A DNA stretch of 12,396 nt, taken from contig JAOUIM010000064.1 of NCBI GenBank assembly GCA_029884035.1, forward strand, positions 1 through 12,396. Direction: 5' to 3'. This DNA comes from Aquincola sp. GTDB lineage: Bacteria > Pseudomonadota > Gammaproteobacteria > Burkholderiales > Burkholderiaceae_C. Positions 1 through 7,534 of the stretch are shown in pieces (positions within the stretch are counted from its first letter, which is position 1; every line of letters begins with the position of its first letter). The position numbers and the translations under genes are program-made. The notes beneath the pieces are model-generated. The model had not been told where the DNA came from and ran no database searches. It saw only the letters and a list, made by a program, of their open reading frames with translations.

Positions 1-95
1 ACCGCCATCAGCGGGATCACGGCGTTGAACGCGACCAGCGCCACCACCGGCAGCACCAGCCACCACGCCTTTTGATTGACGGTGCGGGCGCTCAT
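1..95 (-). CDS. glpP: Glycerol ABC transporter permease, N-terminal fragment
   Basis: Partial gene, cut by the left window edge; only the first 31 codons are visible. The visible peptide begins MSARTVNQKAWW and continues into a hydrophobic stretch (about residues 11-31, rich in L, V, A), which fits the first membrane helix of a MalF/UgpA-type inner-membrane permease. The start ATG overlaps the glpT stop codon as ATGA (4-bp overlap), so it is the next gene of the same operon and probably translationally coupled. The identity as the first of the two permeases (GlpP) comes mainly from its position after glpV-glpS-glpT. The sequence alone shows only a membrane-protein start, and it could be the other permease subunit (GlpQ). 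Confidence 0.75.
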   Translation of the reverse strand, partial: MSARTVNQKAWWLVLPVVALVAFNAVIPLMA

Positions 96-1177
96 TCGAC
101 GATCCACCCGTCCGCGTAAACCTGGGTGTGCCGCATGTCGAAAACCAGACTCGCATCGCGCGATGGCAAGTGGCCGGCCTCGGCCACCAGCACCTTGATG
201 AGTTGCTCGCCGTGGCGCGCGTCGACCACCGTGACGCGACCGAGGTCGCTCGTGCGCTCGATGGCCACCGGCAGGCCCGTCTCACCGGCGCGTGCGAAGC
301 GCAGGTGCTCCGGCCGCACGCCGATCTGCGTAAGTTTGCCGCGCGCGGCGCTGGCGTCGGCGACGGCTGTCGGTACCGCATGACCGTCAAAGCGCGCCAC
401 ACCAGCAGCGTCGATCTCGCAGGGCAGCAGGTTCATGCCGGGCGAGCCGATGAAGTGGCCGACGAAGGTGTGGCGCGGGCGCTCGAACAACTCGACCGGC
501 GTGCCCGCCTGCACGACCTGGCCGTTGTCCATCACCACCACCTGGTCGGCAAACGTCAGCGCCTCGGTCTGGTCGTGGGTGACGTAGATCATCGTCACGC
601 CCAGGCGCTGGTGCAGTTCCTTGAGCTTGCTGCGCAAGCGCCACTTCAGGTGCGGGTCGATCACCGTCAGCGGCTCGTCGAACAGGATCGCGGCCACATC
701 GGCGCGCACCAGGCCGCGGCCCAGCGAGATCTTCTGCTTGCCGTCGGCGGTCAGGCCGGCCGCGCGCTGGTCGAGCGTGGCTTCGAGATCGAGCAGTGCG
801 GCGATCTCGCGCACCCGCGAACGCACCTGCGGCTCGGGCAGGCCGCGATTGCGCAGCGGGAAGGCGAGGTTGTCGGCCACCGTCATCGTGTCGTACACGA
901 CGGGGAACTGGAACACCTGGGCGATATTGCGCTCGCCGGGTTCGAGCCCCGTCACGTCGCGCTCGTCGAACAGGACCTGGCCGTGCGTGGGCCGCAGCAG
1001 ACCCGACACGATGTTCAGCAAGGTGGATTTTCCGCAGCCCGACGGGCCGAGCAGCGCGTAGGCGCCGCCATTACGCCAATCCAGGTTCAACTCGCGCAAC
1101 GCCCAATCGGCCATCACCTCATCACGCGGCCGGGCGCGGTAGCTGTGGCGCAGGGCACGCAGGTGGATCTGTGCCAT
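92..1177 (-). CDS. glpT: Glycerol ABC transporter ATP-binding protein GlpT
   Basis: Cytoplasmic ABC ATPase, 361 aa, predicted to power glycerol import with GlpS. Visible motifs: Walker A GPSGCGKST (44-52), Q-loop Gln90, Walker B AAILFDEP (162-169) with catalytic Glu168, and switch His201 in VTHDQ. The C-terminal part (from about 240) looks like the regulatory OB-type domain of MalK/UgpC-like ATPases. The signature motif is not LSGGQ: the same place reads LTADGKQKISLGRG (142-155), as I recall for GlpT-type proteins. I chose the ATG at 1177 over one at 1234. The longer form adds an Arg-rich, unrelated-looking peptide and overlaps glpS by 43 bp, whereas MAQIHLRALRHSY is a normal ABC N-terminus. 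No clear Shine-Dalgarno precedes it. It lies 14 nt after glpS and overlaps the permease gene by 4 bp. Automatic annotation may call it UgpC or MalK; the GlpT call rests on the odd signature and on the glpV/glpK context. Confidence 0.88.
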   Translation of the reverse strand: MAQIHLRALRHSYRARPRDEVMADWALRELNLDWRNGGAYALLGPSGCGKSTLLNIVSGLLRPTHGQVLFDERDVTGLEPGERNIAQVFQFPVVYDTMTVADNLAFPLRNRGLPEPQVRSRVREIAALLDLEATLDQRAAGLTADGKQKISLGRGLVRADVAAILFDEPLTVIDPHLKWRLRSKLKELHQRLGVTMIYVTHDQTEALTFADQVVVMDNGQVVQAGTPVELFERPRHTFVGHFIGSPGMNLLPCEIDAAGVARFDGHAVPTAVADASAARGKLTQIGVRPEHLRFARAGETGLPVAIERTSDLGRVTVVDARHGEQLIKVLVAEAGHLPSRDASLVFDMRHTQVYADGWIVE

Positions 1178-1191
1178 CCGGGCGGCCCGCG

Positions 1192-2253
1192 CTACGCTGC
1201 CAGGCGACGCCCTGCGGCGTCGAAATACAGGCACTGCGCCACGTCGAGCGCGAACGCGGCGTCCTGGCCCACCGGGTGGCTGTGGATGCCGTTGACAAGC
1301 GAGACCCAGGCGCCGTCCGCCAACGCGAAGTGCACGACCGACTCGCTGCCGCTGATCTCGCTGATCAAGACGCGGCCGCGCACCGGCACGCCGGCCTGCG
1401 GCCCTGGCCGCACATGGTGCGGGCGCAGCGCGACCGTGATCTCGCCATCAGGCAGCGAGCGCAAGGCCCCCGGCGCATTCCACTGCACGCCCTCGGCGAG
1501 CACGATCAGTTCGCCGCGCTTGCGCGCCGCAGCCACGTTGATCGGCGGATCGGAAAATACGCGCGCACTCGTGAGGTCGACGGGATCGCGGTAGACCGCG
1601 GCGGCGGGGCCGAACTGAGTAATGCGTCCCGCGTGCATCGTCGCCACATGGCCACCGAGCATCAGCGCCTCGGCCGGCTCGGTGGTGGCGTAGACCACGG
1701 TGCATCCGCGGTCGGCGAACAGGCGCGGCAACTCATCGCGCAGCGACTCGCGCAGCTTGTAGTCGAGGTTGGCGAGCGGCTCGTCGAGCAGCACGAGCTC
1801 GGCATCCTTGACCAGTGCGCGTGCGAGCGCGCAGCGCTGCTGTTGGCCGCCCGACAGCTCGGCCGGTTTGCGGTCAAGCAGCGGCGTTAGCTTGAGCAGC
1901 TCGGCAATCCGGCCCACGCGCGCCTGGGTGTCGGCGCCCGACGTCCCTGCCACACGCAGGGGCGACGCGATGTTGTCGAAGACGCTGAAGTTCGGATAGT
2001 TGATGAACTGCTGATAGACCATCGAGACGCGGCGCTGCTGCACCGCCACGCCGGTCACGTCGCGGCCGCCGAACCAGACGCTGCCGGCGCTGGGCTTGAC
2101 CAGCCCGGCCATCAGCCGAAGCAGCGTCGTCTTGCCCGCCAGCGTCTCGCCCAGCAGGGTGTTGAAGCCCTGTGGCGCGAGCGCCAGCGTGGTGGGGTGG
2201 ATGTGCACGTCCGCGCCGTCGCGCAGCGTGACCTCGCGCAGTTCGAGACTCAT
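1192..2253 (-). CDS. glpS: Glycerol ABC transporter ATP-binding protein GlpS
   Basis: Cytoplasmic ABC ATPase, 353 aa, partner of GlpT. Motifs: a variant Walker A, GETLAGKT (35-42), keeping only G-x4-G-K-T; Q-loop Gln81 in VYQQFINYP; canonical signature LSGGQ (133-137); Walker B LVLLDEP (153-159) with Glu158. The switch histidine is missing: where GlpT has YVTHDQ, this protein has YATTEP (188-193), with Thr191 in place of His. Residues from about 235 form the usual C-terminal domain. The Walker A variant and the TTEP switch match what I recall of GlpS-type ATPases and set it apart from MalK/UgpC. It begins 58 nt after the glpV stop, behind a strong stem-loop, and no Shine-Dalgarno is visible close to its ATG, so it may be translated less than glpV. 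glpT follows after 14 nt. Confidence 0.88.
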   Translation of the reverse strand: MSLELREVTLRDGADVHIHPTTLALAPQGFNTLLGETLAGKTTLLRLMAGLVKPSAGSVWFGGRDVTGVAVQQRRVSMVYQQFINYPNFSVFDNIASPLRVAGTSGADTQARVGRIAELLKLTPLLDRKPAELSGGQQQRCALARALVKDAELVLLDEPLANLDYKLRESLRDELPRLFADRGCTVVYATTEPAEALMLGGHVATMHAGRITQFGPAAAVYRDPVDLTSARVFSDPPINVAAARKRGELIVLAEGVQWNAPGALRSLPDGEITVALRPHHVRPGPQAGVPVRGRVLISEISGSESVVHFALADGAWVSLVNGIHSHPVGQDAAFALDVAQCLYFDAAGRRLAA

Positions 2254-2268
2254 GGCGTCAACAAAGAG

Positions 2269-2290
2269 CAGGGGCGCCCTCGCGCCCCTG
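2269..2290 (-). promoter_or_regulatory. Intergenic stem-loop between glpV and glpS
   Basis: Perfect 9-bp inverted repeat, CAGGGGCGC (2269-2277) and GCGCCCCTG (2282-2290), with a 4-nt loop. In the minus-strand transcript it starts 21 nt after the glpV stop and ends 15 nt before the glpS ATG. The 15-nt spacer (CTCTTTGTTGACGCC) is only mildly U-rich, with no run of U, so a strong intrinsic terminator is unlikely. Stem-loops placed after the binding-protein gene of ABC operons are known to block 3' exonucleases or to attenuate transcription partly, giving excess binding protein over ATPases and permeases. That role here is inferred. Confidence 0.6.
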
Positions 2291-2311
2291 TCCCGTTCGT
2301 CATGCCCGCGG

Positions 2312-4111
<1,800 letters not shown>

Positions 4112-4118
4112 CGTAGAT

Positions 4119-4123
4119 CTCCT
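4119..4123 (-). promoter_or_regulatory. Ribosome-binding site of glpV
   Basis: AGGAG on the minus strand with 7 nt to the ATG at 4111. It decides this start over the longer upstream frame. It is the only strong Shine-Dalgarno seen in the transporter operon, which fits high expression of the binding protein. Confidence 0.75.
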
Positions 4124-4155
4124 GATCGATTGTTGTGGTGTGTCGGCGCCCACCG

Positions 4156-4177
4156 GGTTCGGGGCACCTATCGAACC
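4156..4177. repeat. Inverted repeat, candidate operator
   Basis: Perfect 6-bp arms GGTTCG (4156-4161) and CGAACC (4172-4177) around a 10-nt spacer, 45 nt upstream of the glpV start and 112 nt upstream of the glpK start. The TTCG...CGAA core recalls DeoR-family (GlpR) half-sites, but E. coli GlpR operators have a shorter spacer, so the match is only suggestive. No glpR gene lies in the window. Confidence 0.35.
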
Positions 4178-4289
4178 ATGCGCCACACGAGCGATGGTCG
4201 CATTGGGGAAAACTCGGGTCGCGGCCAGCGCACGCATGTGGCCGCATTGACGATGATGCCTGGCCCCACCGCCCGCCGAAAGCCGCTCG

Positions 4290-5786
4290 ATGCCTGACCA
4301 TTTGCTTGCACTGGACCAGGGCACGTCCAGCTCGCGTGCCATCGTGTTCCACCGCGACGGACACATCGTCTCGATGGCGCAGCGCGAGTTCCGCCAGATC
4401 TACCCGCAGCCCGGCTGGGTCGAACACGACGCCGATGAAATCTGGTCCACGCAGCAGGCGGTGGCACTCGAGGCGCTGTTCAAGGCCCAGCTCAAGGCCG
4501 CGGACATCGCGGCGATCGGCATCACCAACCAGCGCGAGACGACGCTGCTGTGGAGCCGGCGGACCGGCAAGCCGGTGGCCAACGCCATCGTCTGGCAGGA
4601 CCGCCGCACCGCGCCGTTCTGCGCCCAGTTGCGCGAGCAGGGCCTGGAGCCCACCGTGCAGCGCACCACCGGGCTGCGCATCGATCCCTATTTTTCCGGC
4701 ACCAAGCTGCGCTGGCTGCTCGACCACGTGAGCGGTGCGCACGCGGCGGCAGCGCAGGGCGAGCTGGCCTTCGGCACGATCGACTCGTGGCTGCTGTGGA
4801 AGCTGACTGGGGGCCGCGTGCACGCCACCGACGTGACCAACGCGTCGCGCACGATGCTGTTCGACATCCGCCACAACCTGTGGGATCGCGAGCTGCTCGC
4901 TGCGCTGCACATCCCGGAGAGCGTGCTGCCCCAGGTCCATCCCTCGTCGCATGTCTACGGCGAGACCGAGCCGGCGATGCTCGGTGCCGCGATACCGATC
5001 GCCGGCATCGCCGGCGACCAGCAGAGCGCGCTGTTCGGCCAGGCCTGCTTCAAGCCCGGCCTGGCGAAGAACACCTACGGCACCGGCTGCTTCCTGCTGA
5101 TGCACACGGGCCGCGCCTTCGAGGCCAGCGCCAACGGGCTGCTGACCACCGCCGCGGCGCAGCCGACCAGCGCGCCCGAGTACGCGCTCGAAGGCAGCGT
5201 GTTCATCGGTGGCGCGGTCGTCCAGTGGCTGCGCGATGGCCTGAAGGCCATTGCCGGCAGCGGCGAAGTGCAGGCGCTGGCCGAAAGCGTGCCCGACGCG
5301 GGCGGCGTGATGTTCGTGCCCGCGTTCACCGGCCTGGGCGCGCCGTACTGGAATGCCGAGGCGCGCGGCGCGATCGTCGGCCTGACGCGCGGCAGCACGG
5401 TGGCGCATATCGCGCGCGCCGCGCTCGAGAGCATCGCGTTCCAGAGCGCTGCACTGCTGCAGGCGATGAGCCGCGACGCGATCGCCGCCGGCGGCGCTGC
5501 GGTGACCGAGCTGCGCGTGGACGGCGGCGCGAGCGTGAACAACATGCTGATGCAGTTCCAGGCCGATCTGCTGGGCATCCCGGTGGTTCGGCCGAAGGTG
5601 GTGGAGACCACCGCGCTCGGCGCGGCTTACCTGGCTGGCCTGGCGGTGGGCACCTACCAGAGCCTGGACGACCTCGCGGCGCAGTGGCAGGTCGAGCGCC
5701 GTTTCACGCCCACCCTGCCACGAGAACGTGCGGCCGAACGGATGGCCGAGTGGGAACGCGCGGTGCGGCAGACGCTTGCCGCCTGA
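4290..5786 (+). CDS. glpK: Glycerol kinase
   Basis: Cytoplasmic FGGY-family kinase, 498 aa (E. coli GlpK is about 500), converting glycerol and ATP to sn-glycerol-3-phosphate and trapping imported glycerol. Visible family blocks: ALDQGTSSSRAIVF (7-20); ITNQRETTLLW (78-88) and WQDRRT (102-107); HATDVTNASRTMLFDI (178-193); AGDQQSALFGQ (241-251) with Asp243 as the expected catalytic base; NTYGTGCFLL (261-270); GLGAPYW (348-354); LRVDGGASVNN (408-418); ALGAAYLAGLAVG (442-454). The loop that in E. coli carries the fructose-1,6-bisphosphate site (GGKGGTR) reads PAMLGAA here (about 228-234), and the E. coli EIIAGlc-contact segment near the C-terminus is not recognisable, so both kinds of allosteric control are probably absent. 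The gene is divergent from the transporter operon and converges on iolB, with 9 nt between the stop codons. Confidence 0.96.
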   Translation: MPDHLLALDQGTSSSRAIVFHRDGHIVSMAQREFRQIYPQPGWVEHDADEIWSTQQAVALEALFKAQLKAADIAAIGITNQRETTLLWSRRTGKPVANAIVWQDRRTAPFCAQLREQGLEPTVQRTTGLRIDPYFSGTKLRWLLDHVSGAHAAAAQGELAFGTIDSWLLWKLTGGRVHATDVTNASRTMLFDIRHNLWDRELLAALHIPESVLPQVHPSSHVYGETEPAMLGAAIPIAGIAGDQQSALFGQACFKPGLAKNTYGTGCFLLMHTGRAFEASANGLLTTAAAQPTSAPEYALEGSVFIGGAVVQWLRDGLKAIAGSGEVQALAESVPDAGGVMFVPAFTGLGAPYWNAEARGAIVGLTRGSTVAHIARAALESIAFQSAALLQAMSRDAIAAGGAAVTELRVDGGASVNNMLMQFQADLLGIPVVRPKVVETTALGAAYLAGLAVGTYQSLDDLAAQWQVERRFTPTLPRERAAERMAEWERAVRQTLAA

Positions 5787-5799
5787 GCAATCGCCTCAG
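5783..5799. terminator. Weak hairpin across the glpK/iolB convergent stops
   Basis: CTGAG (5783-5787) and CTCAG (5795-5799) form a 5-bp stem with a 7-nt loop that spans both stop codons. There is no U-tract on either side and the stem is short, so it is at best a weak bidirectional terminator. No better terminator exists in the 9-nt gap, so each transcript probably reads into the opposite gene or ends in a Rho-dependent way. Confidence 0.2.
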
Positions 5800-6617
5800 C
5801 CGCGCGACGACTGCGCTGCCTGCAGCATCCACTCGTGCGCCGGGTCGTTGCGGAAGACCCAGAAGCGGTTCGGCCCGGCCATCACGTTGAGGTAGTACGA
5901 GTCGTAGCCATGCGGCACCACGACCGGGTGGTAGCCGCGCGGCACCATCACCACGTCGTGATCCTCCACCGCCATCGATTCGTCGAGGCTGCGGTCGTCG
6001 GTGTAGACGCGCTGGAAGGCGAAGCCCTGCGGCGGGTTCAGGCGGTGGTAGTAGGTCTCCTCGAGTTGCGTCTCGGCCGGCGGCGCCTCGCGGTCGTGCT
6101 TGTGTGGCGGGTAGCTCGAAGAATGGCCGGCGGGCGTGCGCACCTCGACCACCAGAAGGTGGGCGGCGGTTGGATCGTCATGCGGCAGGATGTCGCAGAT
6201 GTAGCGCGTGTTGCTGCCCTGGCCGCGCACGCTGCGTCGCATCGCCGCGGGGTCGAGCTGCCGGACCGCGCGCGGCTTGTCGTCGCACGGCGCACTGCAC
6301 AGCGCCACCTCGGCGTCGCTCGTCGCGCGGATGACCACCTTCTGGCCCGCCGGCACGTACACCGCGTCGGGCGCCCGGTCGTCGAACACGTGCGCACGCG
6401 TCCCCAGGGCGCTCGCCGACAGGGTGCCGGCCTGCACGTCGACCTTGCCCGCCAGCACGACGAGGCACAACTCGCGCGAGCCGGTGTCCATGGCCTCGGA
6501 CTCCCCCGCCTTCAGGCGCAGTGCACGAAAGCCCACATGCGTCCAGCCCGCGCGCTCGGGCGTGACGTCGACGATCTCGCGGCCGTCGGGTCGAGCCTTG
6601 GCCAGCAAGGGACTCAT
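5796..6617 (-). CDS. iolB: 5-deoxy-glucuronate isomerase
   Basis: IolB, 273 aa, the family's usual length. It isomerises 5-deoxy-D-glucuronate to 5-dehydro-2-deoxy-D-gluconate (2-deoxy-5-keto-gluconate) in the cytoplasm. The protein is a bicupin. Likely metal ligands in the second half are His172 and His174 (YPPHKHD), Glu186/Glu187 (LEETYYHR) and His230 (PRGYHPVVVPHGYD). The family-typical ending LNVMAGPNRFWVFRNDPAHEWM (243-264) is intact. The ATG at 6617 overlaps the iolE stop as ATGA, and GGAGGT (6623-6628) sits 5 nt upstream, inside iolE, which settles the start. It is the last gene of the iol operon and converges on glpK. Confidence 0.95.
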   Translation of the reverse strand: MSPLLAKARPDGREIVDVTPERAGWTHVGFRALRLKAGESEAMDTGSRELCLVVLAGKVDVQAGTLSASALGTRAHVFDDRAPDAVYVPAGQKVVIRATSDAEVALCSAPCDDKPRAVRQLDPAAMRRSVRGQGSNTRYICDILPHDDPTAAHLLVVEVRTPAGHSSSYPPHKHDREAPPAETQLEETYYHRLNPPQGFAFQRVYTDDRSLDESMAVEDHDVVMVPRGYHPVVVPHGYDSYYLNVMAGPNRFWVFRNDPAHEWMLQAAQSSRG

Positions 6618-7525
6618 GCCGCACCTCCGAGCCGATCGACGATTCGCCGCAGCGTCTCGTAGCCCTTCTTCGCATAGCGGTAGCTCGGCGCGACCGCCGG
6701 GTCCTGCTCGGCCTCGACCACGAGCCAGCCCTCGTAACCCGCGGCGTACAGCGTGCCGAGCACCGCGTCGTAGTCGATCACGCCGTCGCCCGGCACCGTG
6801 AAGGTGCCGGCGAGCACGCCGGTCAGGAAGCTCCAGCCGTCGTTGCGCGCCTTGGCGATCAACGCCGGCCGCACGTCCTTGCAGTGCACGTGAACGACGC
6901 GCGCGGCGTGCCGCGCGAGCAGCGCGTTGGGGTCCGTCGCGCCGCCGTAGTACGCATGGCCGGTGTCGAACAGCAGGCCCACCGATGCCGGATCGGTCAG
7001 TGCCATCAGCTTGTCGATGTCCTGGGGCGATTCGACGTACGCGCCCATGTGGTGGTGGTAGGCCAGCGTGATGCCGTAGGTCGATTTCAGGTGCGCGCCA
7101 AAGGCATTGAGCCGCTCGGCGTAGGCGCGCCACTGCGCGTCGTTCGCGAAGCGGGGCCGGCGGTCCAGCGGCGTATCGATCTGCCCCTGGATCGAATCGG
7201 CGACTTCGCCGTAGACGACCACCTTGCAGCCGTTGAAACGCAGCTTGTCCATATGCGCCCGGCAGCGCAGCATCTCGTCGTCGACCGCTCCGCGCGCGAG
7301 TTCGCCCGAGTACCAGCCCGACACGCAGGCCAGGCCGAATTCATCCAGCTTGGCTTTCAGCGCCGGGCCGTCCTTCGGAAACTTGTTGCCCAGCTCGAAG
7401 CCTGCGTATCCGATCTCCTTGCCCTCGGCCAGCGCGGTTTCGAGCGGCGTCTCGCCGCCGAGCGAAGGCAGGTCGTCGTTCATCCACGACAGCGGGTTCA
7501 CGCCGATGCGCACGTTCCAGGTCAT
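6614..7525 (-). CDS. iolE: Myo-inosose-2 dehydratase
   Basis: IolE, 303 aa, normal family length. It dehydrates 2-keto-myo-inositol (scyllo-inosose) to 3D-(3,5/4)-trihydroxycyclohexane-1,2-dione. It is a xylose-isomerase-like TIM-barrel enzyme. The N-terminus MTWNVRIGVNPLSWMNDDLP is typical of the family. Probable metal and active-site positions are the YHHHMG block (156-161), Asp187 and His190 in FDTGH, His212 in VHVHCKD, and Glu271/Glu273 in VVEAEQDP. I chose the ATG at 7525: an in-frame start at 7579 would add 18 unrelated residues and run into iolD, while GAGGA (7530-7534) stands 4 nt before 7525. It begins 7 nt after the iolD stop and overlaps iolB by 4 bp, so it lies between two coupled neighbours. 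Confidence 0.95.
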   Translation of the reverse strand: MTWNVRIGVNPLSWMNDDLPSLGGETPLETALAEGKEIGYAGFELGNKFPKDGPALKAKLDEFGLACVSGWYSGELARGAVDDEMLRCRAHMDKLRFNGCKVVVYGEVADSIQGQIDTPLDRRPRFANDAQWRAYAERLNAFGAHLKSTYGITLAYHHHMGAYVESPQDIDKLMALTDPASVGLLFDTGHAYYGGATDPNALLARHAARVVHVHCKDVRPALIAKARNDGWSFLTGVLAGTFTVPGDGVIDYDAVLGTLYAAGYEGWLVVEAEQDPAVAPSYRYAKKGYETLRRIVDRLGGAA

Positions 7526-7529
7526 CTCG

Positions 7530-7534
7530 TCCTC
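7530..7534 (-). promoter_or_regulatory. Ribosome-binding site of iolE
   Basis: GAGGA on the minus strand, 4 nt before the ATG at 7525, overlapping the iolD stop codon (7533-7535). It supports 7525 over the upstream in-frame ATG, and implies that ribosomes ending on iolD sit on the iolE start signal. Confidence 0.6.

Larger units (their letters stand above)
4112..4289. promoter_or_regulatory. Divergent glpV/glpK control region
   Basis: This 178-bp non-coding stretch separates the divergent start codons of glpV and glpK, so it must hold at least the glpV promoter and probably the glpK promoter. I cannot point to a convincing sigma-70 -35/-10 pair on either strand. It contains the inverted repeat listed separately and an imperfect direct repeat GGYCGCATTG at 4196-4205 and 4240-4249, 44 bp apart start to start (about four helical turns). 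The glpK ATG at 4290 has only a weak purine stretch (GAAAG) upstream. Confidence 0.6.

Noticed and set aside
1178..1234. Longer glpT start at 1234
   Set aside because: It would overlap glpS by 43 bp and add an Arg-rich tail with no ABC similarity.
128..1594. 488-codon plus-strand frame, with others such as 796-1890, 2096-3256 and 3329-4297
   Set aside because: They lie antisense to glpT, glpS and glpV, give His/Arg/Ala-rich low-complexity peptides without domains, and are typical shadows of GC-rich genes.
4196..4249. CGCATTG shared by the glp and iol control regions as a common regulator motif
   Set aside because: The same 7-mer also occurs inside glpV (near 3887) and in the iolC coding region (near 10360), so sharing may be chance; kept only as a local direct repeat.
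4112..4366. Longer glpV start at 4366
   Set aside because: It would bury the lipoprotein signal peptide and overlap the glpK coding start; the AGGAG at 4119-4123 supports 4111.
5835..6662. 275-codon plus-strand frame opposite iolB
   Set aside because: Composition mirrors the opposite strand of iolB, whose bicupin motifs are clear.
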